A stretch of DNA of 64,000 nt from DASYAE01 sp036501535. Lineage in GTDB: Bacteria > Actinomycetota > Actinomycetes > Streptomycetales > Catenulisporaceae. The notes below the pieces were generated by a model. The model did not search any database. It saw only the letters and a list, made by a program, of their open reading frames with translations, and was not told where the DNA came from. The position numbers were made by a program, and so were the translations under genes. The stretch covers positions 11,468 through 75,467 of the forward strand of contig DASYAE010000236.1 of NCBI GenBank assembly GCA_036501535.1, given 5' to 3'. Positions 18,001 to 26,074 of the stretch are shown here, piece by piece (position 1 is the first letter of the stretch; each line of letters begins with the position of its first letter).

Positions 18001-18302
18001 TCCAGGTCTACACCTGCAACGGCACCAACGCCCAACAGTGGACCGTCGAGTCGAACGGCACCCTGCAAGTGCTCGGCATGTGCCTGGACGTCAACGGCGC
18101 CGGCACCGCCAACGGCACCTTGGTCGACCTCTACACCTGCAACGGTACCGCAGCACAAACCTGGCAGGCACAATCCAACGGCGAACTGATCAACCTCAAC
18201 TCCGGCAAGTGCCTCGACGACACCGGCTTCGGCGGATCCGGCACCCAGGTGCAGATCTGGACCTGCGGCGACGGCACGAACCAGCAGTGGACGCTGCCGT
18301 AA
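15099..18302 (+). CDS. Secreted GH3 beta-glycosidase with Ig-like and two ricin-type lectin domains
   Basis: The protein has about 1067 residues. ATG 15099 and GTG 15093 both follow GGAGG at 15084-15088. A signal peptide covers residues 1-35. The GH3 (alpha/beta)8 domain follows, with nucleophile Asp277 in GFVTSDWGATH and the upstream motif RDPRWGRAFES. The GH3 C-terminal sandwich (about 355-570) and the fibronectin-like cap (PFGYGLSYTSF onward) come next. A putative-Ig module (GTITGTPSTAGTSTVT) sits near 725-800. Two beta-trefoil ricin/CBM13 domains, about 802-930 and 945-1067, show repeated QEW/QQW/QTW and CLDxxG motifs. It should cleave beta-glucosides or beta-xylosides from cell-wall polysaccharides outside the cell. 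Confidence 0.93.
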   Translation: MNHTASRLRASRTLAVAVVTAAASLFAASGGASPAAAAASAACPWVDSTAPIATRVSELMAKMSLSQEISLMTGMSGSSYVGFIPAIGSLCIPALNLEDGPAGVGDGMANVTQLPAPVDVAATWDTAAEQEYGQVIGGEQAAKGTNIDLGPTINIVRDPRWGRAFESVSEDPYLAGQLGAADIRGVQSTGTMAQVKHFAVYNQETNRNTTADNAVVSTQAEQEIYFPAFQAAVQQGAASSVMCSYSTINGTYACQDPYTLTSVLRGQDGFTGFVTSDWGATHATAASANAGLNMDMPGNDGFYGAALQSAVSSGQVSQATITSEVSSILTEMFAFGLFDKSPTGSPAQTATSTTDQADATALSEEGTVLLKNSGNVLPLTTTDSSIAVIGADASTSVLSVGGGSAGVSSSGTVTPLQGIQAAAPSGVSVTYNNGSSDSSAASAAAAAKVAVVFASLDESEGSDLTSIDLGSTQDNLIASVAAANPNTIVVLNTGSAITMPWLSSVKGVLEAWYPGQEDGTAIASLLFGNTDPSGHLTVTFPTSLSQVPASTTAQWPGTNGTVQYSEGIDVGYRWYDSQNLTPLFPFGYGLSYTSFSYSNLHVGALTAGGQATVTATVTNTGTRAGADVAQLYVTDPSASGQPPLQLEGFQRVNLAAGASTTVTFQLTQQNLQYWNSTSNAFATSTGNYTVSVGDSSASLPLTGTLAVASSQLGAPVTVTNPGPQEGLAGAAASVALSAKDSTSGQTLTYSATNLPAGLSISSSTGTITGTPSTAGTSTVTVTAKDGNGAQASQSFTWNIQPSGEASAEPLVGFSGLCLDLASDSNTNASKVDVYTCNGTDGQEWTEEANGTVQADGNCLDVAGGGTASGTLVDLYTCNGTGAQQWQPQSNGELLNPQSGDCLTDPGSSVVLGTQVQITSCAAAADQSWVSPAGSSNNGGGGTATGPITGYEGLCLDDRSASTALFNPIQVYTCNGTNAQQWTVESNGTLQVLGMCLDVNGAGTANGTLVDLYTCNGTAAQTWQAQSNGELINLNSGKCLDDTGFGGSGTQVQIWTCGDGTNQQWTLP

Positions 18303-18329
18303 CAAAGCACTGACAGTCTGAGGGCATGA

Positions 18330-18377
18330 CCGTTCGGCCCGGGCACGGCGCATCAGCGCAGCGCCCGGGCCGAACGG
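18330..18377. terminator. Strong hairpin after the GH3 gene
   Basis: A perfect 15-bp stem (18330-18344 with 18363-18377, CCGTTCGGCCCGGGC and its complement) and 18-nt loop are followed by CCTTTCCCCC. It lies between the GH3 stop and the stop of the convergent small gene, so it may serve both directions. Confidence 0.8.
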
Positions 18378-18398
18378 CCTTTCCCCCGCCACCCCTCG

Positions 18399-18593
18399 TC
18401 AGACGATCTCGTGGTTGCTGTGCACATGGGCGTCAAGCCACTCCCACGCCTCGCGCCGCGTGCGCTGACCGGGTGAGCGGGTCCGGCAGCGGTGGCAGGT
18501 CGCCACCCACGGCCAGCTGCCCCACGTACGCTCGACCGCGGTCTGCAGCGTCTCGGCATCGGGCCGGCGGCCTCTGTCCTCGGTCATGGTCAT
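18399..18593 (-). CDS. Small zinc-ribbon-like protein
   Basis: This 64-residue protein begins MTMTEDRGRR, with CAGGGGGT about seven bases before the ATG. ATCHRCRTRSPGQRTRREAW supplies a Cys-x-x-Cys knuckle, and WLDAHVHSNHEIV supplies three histidines that could complete a metal site. The many tryptophans and the regular spacing argue for a folded protein rather than a chance frame. It is divergent from the TPR regulator at 18802, a placement typical of small accessory proteins. Function unknown; a metal-binding or DNA-binding adaptor is possible. Confidence 0.55.
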   Translation of the reverse strand: MTMTEDRGRRPDAETLQTAVERTWGSWPWVATCHRCRTRSPGQRTRREAWEWLDAHVHSNHEIV

Positions 18594-18801
18594 CGTCCAA
18601 CCCCCTGGCCCACGATCGGCGAGTCCGTCCCGCCGTGACTACATGACAGCACTCCGTAACCTATGCCGGCCATGGACCGGCCAGGTGCGCTCGGTGCCTT
18701 TCGCAGTGCCTTTGGTGCCTTTCGCCACCAGGCCATGGCCGACCCGCCCGTCCCGGCGCTACGTTGAGGCCGGGGCACGGATCCGAGGCGAGGAGACGAC
18801 G

Positions 18802-20151
18802 GTGCCCGAGACCCCCGAGAACCGCGTTCTGCTCAATGCCCTGCGAAGACTGGACTGGAGCCCCGAGGGCCTCGCCCGGCGTGTCAATACCCTGGCGATA
18901 TCGAGCGGGCTCAACCGCCGGATCCACGAGAAGACGCCGTACAAGTGGCTCCGGGGCGACTGCCCGCGCAGCCCGATCGCCGAGCTGGCCGTGCACGTCC
19001 TCAACGAGGCGCTGCCCGAGCCGCTGGGCGCGCAGGAGCTGGGCTGGACCACCTCCGCGCAGTCGGCGTTCCTGCCGGCCGACGCAGGGCTCGGCGACGG
19101 CCGGTCGCAGATCGGCGCCGTCCTCGACGACTTGGCCTGGAGAGACCTGATGAACCGGCGCGAGTTCGCCAGACTGAGCGGTGCCGCCCTGATCGGCGCG
19201 GCGGTCCCGACCGGTGCCGTGGAGTTCGGCCGGGCCGAGCGGATGACGGCCGGCGACCGGGTGACGGCGCAGGTCATGGACGCGCTCGACGACCTGTCCT
19301 CCACACTGCGCCGCTCCGACGACCTCGGCGGGCGGCTGGCCTACGAGTGGGCGGTGCGCGAGTGCACGTGGGTCGCGCAGCTCATGCGCCACGGCACCTA
19401 CGACGACGCGATCGCCGCGCGCCTTCACAGCACCCTGGCGAACTTCGCCCAGATCGCCGGGTGGTCCGCGTTCGACCTCGGCCACCACGGGCTCGGGCAG
19501 CGCCTGCACCTGCTGGCCCTGCGCGCCGCCCGCTCGGGCGCCGACCACGACCTGCCGTCGCACATCCTGGCCATGATGACCGTCCAGTCGTGGTGGCGCG
19601 GCGGGCACCGCGACGCGCTCGCGCTGTCCGACGCGGCGATGACGGGGATCGGGCCGGACACGAACCCGCGCGTCCTGGCCTGGATCCACTCGAACCGCGC
19701 CCAGGTTTGCGGGGCGAACGGCCTGCGGACCGAGACGCTCGCCGCGATCGACGACGCCCGGCAGAGCCTGGCCGAGCCGGCGGATCAGGACCCTTCGTGG
19801 ATCTACTGGGTGGGCGACGCCACGCTGCACTCGGACGCCGGCAAGGCCTACGAAGGGCTCGGACGCTCCGACCTTGCCGTCGCCGCCTACGAAGACGCCA
19901 TCGTCCACCTCGACGAGTATCCCCGCGAGCAGGTCATCAACATGTGCTACCTGGCCCGCGCCCAGGTGACGGACCGGCGGATCGCCGAGGCCGCCGGCAC
20001 CGTGCGGACCATCCTCGAGCACGGATCCGGTCTGGAGTCCGGCCGCTGGAAGGAGATGGTCCGCGAGACCTGCGTGCAACTGGCCCCGCACCGCGCGGTG
20101 TCAGAGGTCCGAGACGCGCTCGCCGCGGCCCGCGAGTGCCTGCAGAACTGA
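18802..20151 (+). CDS. TPR-containing transcriptional regulator, NsdA-like
   Basis: The 449-residue protein uses GTG 18802 behind GAGGAG. Residues 1-75 resemble a degenerate helix-turn-helix region (NRVLLNALRRLDWSPEGLARRV and KTPYKWLRGDCPRSP). Residues about 115-140 read MNRREFARLSGAALIGAA, which mimics a Tat signal but is internal, so export is unlikely. Residues 170-445 are TPR-like helical repeats, for example HSDAGKAYEGLGRSDLAVAAYEDAI. This layout is shared by the large actinomycete family of NsdA-type regulators that affect differentiation and secondary metabolism. The exact role here is unknown. It is divergent from the small zinc-ribbon gene. Confidence 0.75.
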   Translation: MPETPENRVLLNALRRLDWSPEGLARRVNTLAISSGLNRRIHEKTPYKWLRGDCPRSPIAELAVHVLNEALPEPLGAQELGWTTSAQSAFLPADAGLGDGRSQIGAVLDDLAWRDLMNRREFARLSGAALIGAAVPTGAVEFGRAERMTAGDRVTAQVMDALDDLSSTLRRSDDLGGRLAYEWAVRECTWVAQLMRHGTYDDAIAARLHSTLANFAQIAGWSAFDLGHHGLGQRLHLLALRAARSGADHDLPSHILAMMTVQSWWRGGHRDALALSDAAMTGIGPDTNPRVLAWIHSNRAQVCGANGLRTETLAAIDDARQSLAEPADQDPSWIYWVGDATLHSDAGKAYEGLGRSDLAVAAYEDAIVHLDEYPREQVINMCYLARAQVTDRRIAEAAGTVRTILEHGSGLESGRWKEMVRETCVQLAPHRAVSEVRDALAAARECLQN

Positions 20152-20180
20152 GGAAGTCCGCCGCAGAACCGTCGGTTAAG

Positions 20181-21557
20181 TCACGCCCCTGCGACCCGGC
20201 TGAACAGCCGCCCGGCGAGGTCGACGCCGACCACCGCGCCGCCCGCGTCGCGGGTGAAGAAGCCGCGCTGCCCGGCCAGCGCGCCCGCGGTGAGGACGTA
20301 CTCGTCGGCTGCGGGCAGCAGGCCCATGGCGAACGGCGCGTGGTCCGGCGGCGGCGCCGGGTCCGCCGCGGCCCGGATCTCCGGCTTGATCACGACCTCC
20401 AGCATCAGCTCCGGCGCCTGCGCGCTGATCGTGAGCGTCATCGCGTCGATCTCGTAGCGGCCGACGATCTCCCGGGCCCGCGCCTCGTCGTACGGCAGCG
20501 GCTCCGGATCCCGGTCGACGACCCCGAGGTAGTGCTCCAGCACCCACCGCACGACCGCCTTGTTGAACGGGATGCCGTCCGGGCCGGCGTTGGCGAGTGA
20601 GACCACTGCGAATTCCCGCTCCGGCGCGGCCCACAGCTCGGCGAACTGGCCGTTGGCCGAGCCGCCGTGCCCGGCGATGCGCAGGCCGTCCACGTCGCGC
20701 AGCAGCCAGCTGATGCCGAGCGCGTCGCCGAGCGCGCTGGCGCGCAGCGCGACCGTCGGCTCCCGCATCCGCTCCAGCAGCTCGGCCGGCAGTACTCTGA
20801 CGCCGCTCGGCGCGCGGCCGTCGCCCATGTGGAACCGGGCCCAGCGCAGCTGGTCGGCCGCCGAGGAGACCAGGCCGCCGCCGGGGTTGTTGCCGCGGGT
20901 GACCCGCCACGGCCGGGCCACCGACAGGTCCCCGTCCTCGCCGCGGTTGTGGCCCATCGCGAAGCGGCGGGTCATGACCGAGTCGGCGTCGAAGAAGCTG
21001 CGCTCCAGGCCGAGCGGTTCGAGCACCAGCGATGCGACGGCGCGCTCGTAGGTCATGCCGGTGGCCTTCTCGACGACCCGCCCGGCCAGGTTGAAGCCCG
21101 CCTGGCTGTACGAGGCCCGGGCGCCGAGCGGCGCGATCAGCTTCAGCTCGGCCATCCTGGCTACATAGGCGGCCAGGGCGTCGTCCCCGTCGCCGGTCTC
21201 GGCGATGAGGGCCCAGTCCAGCCCGGCGGTGTGGTTGAGCAGGTGCAGAACGGTGACCTCCTCCGCGGCCGCCTCGTCGGCGAGCACGAGTTCGGGCACG
21301 TACGTGCGCACCGGCGCGTCCAGCGCGACCCGGCCGTCGGCGACCAGGCGCATCAGCGCGGTCGCCGTGTAGGTCTTGGTGATCGAGGCGACGCGGAACA
21401 GCGTGTCCTGATCGACCGGCAGCGGGTTCTCGATGCTGGTCACCCCGTGGCAGGCGTGGATCTCCCGGCCTTGCGCCCACACCCCGACCGCGGCTCCCGG
21501 TATGCCGTGCTCCGCGGCCGCCGCTTCGACGAACTCCGACAATGCGTCCTGCGCCAT
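20181..21557 (-). CDS. Serine hydrolase of the beta-lactamase/class C family
   Basis: The protein has 458 residues. ATG 21557 is preferred over the adjacent GTG 21560 because GGAG lies six bases away. The Ser58-x-x-Lys61 motif (RVASITKTYT) is the acyl-enzyme site. YSQAGFN supplies the Tyr-x-Asn element, and GHGGSANGQ replaces the KTG motif. No signal peptide is seen, unlike true secreted beta-lactamases, which suggests a cytoplasmic esterase or peptidase. A C-terminal beta domain (350-458) follows the catalytic domain. It is divergent from a TetR regulator, and three operator copies lie between them, so TetR probably represses this gene. Confidence 0.88.
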   Translation of the reverse strand: MAQDALSEFVEAAAAEHGIPGAAVGVWAQGREIHACHGVTSIENPLPVDQDTLFRVASITKTYTATALMRLVADGRVALDAPVRTYVPELVLADEAAAEEVTVLHLLNHTAGLDWALIAETGDGDDALAAYVARMAELKLIAPLGARASYSQAGFNLAGRVVEKATGMTYERAVASLVLEPLGLERSFFDADSVMTRRFAMGHNRGEDGDLSVARPWRVTRGNNPGGGLVSSAADQLRWARFHMGDGRAPSGVRVLPAELLERMREPTVALRASALGDALGISWLLRDVDGLRIAGHGGSANGQFAELWAAPEREFAVVSLANAGPDGIPFNKAVVRWVLEHYLGVVDRDPEPLPYDEARAREIVGRYEIDAMTLTISAQAPELMLEVVIKPEIRAAADPAPPPDHAPFAMGLLPAADEYVLTAGALAGQRGFFTRDAGGAVVGVDLAGRLFSRVAGA

Positions 21558-21599
21558 CACGCTCTCCGATCCCGGTGCTCCGGATAGGTTCCGGATAGA

Positions 21600-21673
21600 C
21601 TTGCACTTAGTTCAAGAGGAACCGTAAGACCGGCTTGAACTAAGTGCAAGTGAATTCTTGAACTAAGTGCAAG
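21600..21673. promoter_or_regulatory. Three-copy operator between hydrolase and TetR genes
   Basis: CTTGAACTAAGTGCAAG occurs at 21634-21650 and 21657-21673, and its exact reverse complement occurs at 21600-21616. Each copy is itself an imperfect palindrome (CTTGnAC...GTnCAAG). Copies 2 and 3 start 23 bp apart and copies 1 and 2 start 34 bp apart. The AT-rich copies overlap where both divergent promoters must lie. Binding by the adjacent TetR protein is the straightforward inference. Confidence 0.85.
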
Positions 21674-21701
21674 TCCTGGTGCGGTGCCCTATCGTGGGCA
21701 C

Positions 21702-22391
21702 ATGCCGCGCGAGACGCTGACCAGGGACCAGATCGTGAACGCCGCCGTCGAGCTGCTCGACGCCGAGGGCCTGGAGGGCCTGAACATGCGGGCGCTGGGC
21801 AAGCGCCTGGGCGCCGCGGCGACCGCGATGTACTGGCACGTGGGCGGCAAGGACGACCTCATCGAGCTGGCCGGCGACCGGGTGTGGGCCGAGGTCGCGC
21901 TGCCCGACCCGGCCGAGGTCGGCTGGCGCGCGGCCGCCGCCGGCATGGCCGGCGACCTCCACGCGATGCTCACCCGCCACCTCTGGCTCGTGCAGGCCTT
22001 CGGCCAGTACGTGTTCGCCGGCGCGGGCAAGGCGCGGCACCACGACCACACCCTGGCCGTCTTCGAGGCGGCCGGGTTCGTCGGCGCGCAGGCCGACCAA
22101 GCGGCGGCCGGCGTCTACACGTACGTGCTCGGCAACGCCCTCGGCACGGCCGCCAAAGCCTCGCTGCTGCGGAAGCTCGGCCGCGACGGCGCGGACGCCG
22201 ACGAAGCGATGCGCGCGGGCATGGCCAAGGCCCGCGAGGTCTCGGCCCGGTTCCCGCGGCTGCGCGAGCGTCTGGAGACGGCTGCGGCCGACTATGCCGC
22301 GTCGCCCGACGACAGCTTCGCCTTCGGCCTCGAATCACTGCTCGACGGCCTCGAGGCCCGGCTCGCCGCCCGCGCCGGGCAGCGGCAGTAG
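21702..22391 (+). CDS. TetR-family repressor
   Basis: The 229-residue protein starts at ATG 21702. The N-terminal helix-turn-helix reads LTRDQIVNAAVELLDAEG, then LNMRALGKRLGAAATAMYWHVGGKDDL, a textbook TetR DNA-binding domain. The all-helical C-terminus (about 80-229) resembles the TetR_C family, which binds small hydrophobic ligands and dimerises. Three copies of a 17-bp palindrome lie directly upstream and also precede the divergent serine hydrolase gene. It should therefore repress both itself and the hydrolase until a ligand, perhaps the hydrolase substrate, releases it. Confidence 0.93.
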   Translation: MPRETLTRDQIVNAAVELLDAEGLEGLNMRALGKRLGAAATAMYWHVGGKDDLIELAGDRVWAEVALPDPAEVGWRAAAAGMAGDLHAMLTRHLWLVQAFGQYVFAGAGKARHHDHTLAVFEAAGFVGAQADQAAAGVYTYVLGNALGTAAKASLLRKLGRDGADADEAMRAGMAKAREVSARFPRLRERLETAAADYAASPDDSFAFGLESLLDGLEARLAARAGQRQ

Positions 22392-22411
22392 CTCTGTCTG
22401 CCGACCCTTCG

Positions 22412-23314
22412 TCAGTCCAGGACCGCGGCCAGCGCGGCCTGCGGCGTCGTGTGCTTGAAGGTGAAGCCTGATTCGAGCAGCCGGGCCGGCACGACGCGCT
22501 GACTCATCAGGACACTGTCGGCGAACTCGCCCAGGCCCGCGTGCAGCGCGAATCCGGGTGCGTTGAACAGCATCGGGCGGTGCACCGCGCGGCCCAGAGC
22601 CTGGGTGATCTCCCGGTTGGTGACCGGTTCCGGCGCGGTCACGTTCACCGGGCCGGAGATGTCGCCGGTGTCGATGATGTGGCGCAGGCCTGCGATGGCG
22701 TCCGGCAGCGAGACGTAGCTCCAGTACTGGCGCCCGCTGCCCATCCGGCCGCCGACGCCGAGCCGGGCGAGCCGGACCAGCGGCCCGAACGCGCCGGCGC
22801 CGCGGGCCATCACGAGGCCGAACCGGGGGTGCGCGACCCGGACGCCGGCCGCCGCCGCGGGCTTCGCCGCGGCCTCCCAGTCCTGGCACAGCCCGGCCAG
22901 GAAGTCTGAGCCGGGCTCGGCGGTCTCGTCGGTGCGCACGTCGCCGGTCTCACCGTAGTAGCCGATCGCCGAGGCGGAGACGAGCACGCGCGGGTGCTTG
23001 TCGGCGTCCGCGACGGCCTTGGCGATCGTCGTGGTGGCCTGGATCCGGCTCTCCCGCAGCAGTTGCTTGTAGGCCTCGGTCCAGCGCTGGTCGCCGATGC
23101 CGGCGCCGGCCAGGTTGACCACGGCATCGACGCCGTCGAGGGCGGACTCGTCCATTTGGCCGGCGGCCGGGTCCCACTGCTTCTCCACGATCCCCTTGGG
23201 CGCCGCCACCGTCGCGCGGCGCATAAGGCGTACCACCTCATGCCCGTCGGTGAGCAGGGATGTGGCCAGGGAGGACCCGATCAGACCACTCGATCCGGTG
23301 ATGGCTACTCGCAT
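22412..23314 (-). CDS. TIGR01777-type NAD-dependent epimerase (SDR39U1-like)
   Basis: The 300-residue protein opens with MRVAITGSSGLIGSSL, a GxxGxxG Rossmann dinucleotide site of an extended short-chain dehydrogenase. VDAVVNLAGAGIGDQRW and the later SASAIGYYG give the family-specific signature. The C-terminal region (PVNVTAPEPVTNREI onward) matches the DUF1731 end of the SDR39U1 group. The family is found from bacteria to humans; its substrate is unknown. It converges with the TetR gene 20 bp away, and a membrane beta-propeller gene lies upstream on the same strand. Confidence 0.92.
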   Translation of the reverse strand: MRVAITGSSGLIGSSLATSLLTDGHEVVRLMRRATVAAPKGIVEKQWDPAAGQMDESALDGVDAVVNLAGAGIGDQRWTEAYKQLLRESRIQATTTIAKAVADADKHPRVLVSASAIGYYGETGDVRTDETAEPGSDFLAGLCQDWEAAAKPAAAAGVRVAHPRFGLVMARGAGAFGPLVRLARLGVGGRMGSGRQYWSYVSLPDAIAGLRHIIDTGDISGPVNVTAPEPVTNREITQALGRAVHRPMLFNAPGFALHAGLGEFADSVLMSQRVVPARLLESGFTFKHTTPQAALAAVLD

Positions 23315-23392
23315 CCCAACAGGCTACGGGCAGACGGCCGCACCAGGCCGCGCCGGGTACGCACTGAGCGCGGCCCCGACCGGGCGGGTCAT

Positions 23393-24940
23393 TCATCTGG
23401 CCGAAGCGCGGCGGAAGCCGGTCACCGTAGCGGCCGGGTCGCCCGGCAGGATGGCGATCACCAGGGCCCCGGCGGCCAGCACGCGGTAGGCCGCCCGGGT
23501 TCCGGCGGCCGCCGCGAACACCGCGCCCGGACCGTAGGCGACCGTCCCGCCGGAGCGCGCGAAGCGGGCGAGCGAGAGCGTGCCGCCGTTCTCCAGCGCG
23601 ACGGTCGCGCCGGTGGAGTCCGCGCCGGCGAGGTAGCCGACCCCGCCCGGGACCGGCTGCTGCCAGAGCTGTCTTCCGGTCCTGAGATCGATGGCGGTGA
23701 CCGCCGGCCGGCCGGCGCCGCCCGCGCCCGGGATCAGGACCTGGACGTAGAGGATCGGGCCGGCCGCGGCGAACGCCGGGTACTCGAGGTTGCGGAACTC
23801 GTAGCTGAGCGGGTCGGTCTGGCTGACGAAGTGCGCGGCGAGCAGCTTTTGCGCGCCGGTCGCGCGGATCCACAGCGGCTGCGACGTCGTGGTGTTCTCG
23901 GAACAGCTGACCAGCAGATAGCCGGCGGCGGACCAGAGCGTGGCATATGTGCTCTGATCCGGGTCCGCGCAGATGAAGCCGGAGGTGGAGGTGTTGTTCT
24001 GGATCGCGCCGGTGTCGGGCGCGAAGCCGTAGAGGATCTCGGTGCCGGGTGCTGTGGCGTCGGCGTCGGCGCCGGCGGGCTCAGAGCACTGAGCGGCGGC
24101 GTAGACGAGCCCGCCGGAGATCGCCGCCGAGGTGAATGCGCAGCCTGCGGGGATCGCTGCATCCGACGCGGTCGACCAGGACGGTTCGCCGGTGGACAGG
24201 TCCAGGACGTCCAGCGCGCCGAAGCCGCCGGACGCGCTCTGTTCCAGGACTGCGACGCTCCCGTCGCCGACGACCGGGCCGGGCCAGCCGATCGGATAGG
24301 CGAGCGGCGTGGTCCACAGGACGCGGCCGGTGGCCAGATCGAGCCCGGCGACGGTCTCGATCGCGGACGGGCCGGCGTCGATGCCGCTCTCGGCGCTCGG
24401 CGAGGGAGCGGGGCTCGAGCCCGCGGTCGCCGACGCGCTGGTGTCCGGGTCCGCGCTCGCGCTCGGACTCGCACTGGGGCTCGCGCCGGTTCCGTATGCG
24501 ACGACTGCGATTCCGAGGTCTGCCGCGGGCGACATGTCGTCGAAGTACGTGCCAGCCGGGGGCTGCCAGCGCCAGTCGGCCCGGCCGCTGGCCAGGCTGT
24601 CGGCGACCAGGCCGTTCCCGGCGTTGACCACGACGTCCCGGCCGGTCAGCCAGGCTCCGGCGGGGCCGGTGTCCAGGCCCGCGGCGCCCGCGCTCCAGGC
24701 CCGGACCAGTCCGGTGCTCGAGGGCTTGGGCGGCGCCGGGCTGCGGCCGCGGGAGCTGTCGTAGGCCCAGACGCCCGCCGCCACGGCCAGCACGACCGCG
24801 ACGGCCGGCGCGATCAGGATGAGGGTGCGCCGCCGCGCGGCGCTGCGCGCGGACGGCGAAGGCACCGTGCTTCCGGTCTCTGCGCCTTCGGGCTGCGCGC
24901 TCTCAGGCTCCGTGCTCTCGGGCTCCGTGCTTTCGGACAC
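23393..24940 (-). CDS. Membrane-anchored PQQ-like beta-propeller protein
   Basis: The protein has about 515 residues from GTG 24940; a TTG twelve bases earlier is possible. The N-terminus is a cytoplasmic Glu/Ser/Pro repeat (STEPESTEPESAQPEG). A single membrane helix (ILIAPAVAVVLAVAAGVWAY) follows, and the rest lies outside. The outer part has repeated strands with GLDLATGRVLWTTPL, DVLDLSTGEPSW and IDLRTGRQLWQQPV, the tryptophan-docking blades of a PQQ-type propeller. A Ser/Pro/Ala-rich insert splits one blade. Catalytic quinoprotein residues are not apparent, so it is probably a binding or scaffold protein in the envelope. Its neighbours give no pathway. Confidence 0.8.
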   Translation of the reverse strand: MSESTEPESTEPESAQPEGAETGSTVPSPSARSAARRRTLILIAPAVAVVLAVAAGVWAYDSSRGRSPAPPKPSSTGLVRAWSAGAAGLDTGPAGAWLTGRDVVVNAGNGLVADSLASGRADWRWQPPAGTYFDDMSPAADLGIAVVAYGTGASPSASPSASADPDTSASATAGSSPAPSPSAESGIDAGPSAIETVAGLDLATGRVLWTTPLAYPIGWPGPVVGDGSVAVLEQSASGGFGALDVLDLSTGEPSWSTASDAAIPAGCAFTSAAISGGLVYAAAQCSEPAGADADATAPGTEILYGFAPDTGAIQNNTSTSGFICADPDQSTYATLWSAAGYLLVSCSENTTTSQPLWIRATGAQKLLAAHFVSQTDPLSYEFRNLEYPAFAAAGPILYVQVLIPGAGGAGRPAVTAIDLRTGRQLWQQPVPGGVGYLAGADSTGATVALENGGTLSLARFARSGGTVAYGPGAVFAAAAGTRAAYRVLAAGALVIAILPGDPAATVTGFRRASAR

Positions 24941-25040
24941 TGGCGGTCCCAACGGCGGTCGGTCCGGACGCCCCCCATCGCCGCCCCAACCTAGCAGGGC
25001 ACCGGTCCGACCACATCGGCGAAGCCTGCGACGCCCGCAT

Positions 25041-25952
25041 CTAATCGACGGTCAGCACGACTTTTCCGCGCACGTGTCCGCCATCGATGATCCGGTGCGC
25101 CTCGGCCGCGTCGGCCAGCGGGAGGACGGCGCCGAGCGTCACGACGAGCTTTCCGGCGGCGGCCTGCCCGGCGGCCTCGGCAAGCTCCACCGCCGAGTTC
25201 GCGTTCGGCGTCGCGGAGAGGAACGGCACGCCGAGCTCCTGCGCGGCCGGGTCGGCGATGGTGACGATGCGGTGGATCCCGCCGCGCAGCTCGATCGACG
25301 CGGGCAGCGCGCCCTTGCCCGCGACGTCGAACACCGCGTCGACCCCTTCCGGCGCCAGGGCACGAACACGCTCGACCAGTCCGTCGCCGTAGGTGGTCGG
25401 CGTCGCGCCGAGCGAGGCGAGGTAGTCCTGGTTGCCGGCCGAGGCGGTCGCGACGACCTTGGCCCCGCGCGCGACGGCGAGCTGCACGGCCATCGTGCCC
25501 ACCGCCCCGGCGCCGCCGTGGACCAGCAGCGTCTCGCCCGACCCGACCTTCAGCTCCTGCAGGATGCGCTGCGCGGTCCCCACGGCGACCGGCAGCGCGG
25601 CCGCGGCCTCCCATGCCAGCCCCTCGGGCTTGGCCACGATCTCGCCGGCGATCGCGTATTCGGCGTACGAGCCGGTGGTGGACCGGCCGAGCACCGCGTC
25701 GCCGGGCGCAAAGCCCGTGACGTCCTCGCCGACCGCGTCGACCACGCCGGCGATCTCGAACCCGGGGATCGACGGCAGCCTGCGCTTGATCATCGCCTGC
25801 ATCGCGCCGGAGCGGACCTTGCCGTCGAACGGGTTGACGCCGGAGGCCTTCACCCGGACCCGCACCTTCCCCGGCCCGGCCGCCGGCGGCTCGGCCTCGT
25901 CCAGATGCAGCACCTCGGGGCCGCCGTAGCCGTCGAAGCGGATCGCTCGCAT
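25041..25952 (-). CDS. Zinc-independent quinone-oxidoreductase-like MDR enzyme
   Basis: The 303-residue protein starts at MRAIRFDGYGGPEVL (ATG 25952, with AGGAGAG just upstream). It has the medium-chain dehydrogenase fold. A GroES-like N-domain (VKASGVNPFDGKVRSG, SIPGFEIAGVV) is followed by a Rossmann domain with LLVHGGAGAVGTMAVQLA. The structural and catalytic zinc cysteines are absent, as in NADPH quinone reductases (QOR) and the MDR051 type. It probably reduces quinones or enones using NADPH. Upstream is the fahA gene on the same strand, but a 122-bp gap makes co-transcription uncertain. Confidence 0.9.
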   Translation of the reverse strand: MRAIRFDGYGGPEVLHLDEAEPPAAGPGKVRVRVKASGVNPFDGKVRSGAMQAMIKRRLPSIPGFEIAGVVDAVGEDVTGFAPGDAVLGRSTTGSYAEYAIAGEIVAKPEGLAWEAAAALPVAVGTAQRILQELKVGSGETLLVHGGAGAVGTMAVQLAVARGAKVVATASAGNQDYLASLGATPTTYGDGLVERVRALAPEGVDAVFDVAGKGALPASIELRGGIHRIVTIADPAAQELGVPFLSATPNANSAVELAEAAGQAAAGKLVVTLGAVLPLADAAEAHRIIDGGHVRGKVVLTVD

Positions 25953-26074
25953 GGTCTCTCCTCGTGATCGCGAAGTCGGTGCCATCCTTCGTACCACCTA
26001 ACCGGGCCGGGCCCCGGCCTGCATCCCCGGTCGGCCGCCCGGCGGCGTTATGCAGCGTTTTCATGACGTGGTTT

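Noticed and set aside
19180..19230. Tat signal peptide in the TPR regulator
   Set aside because: The twin-arginine stretch is internal, about 115 residues from the start, so it is unlikely to direct export.
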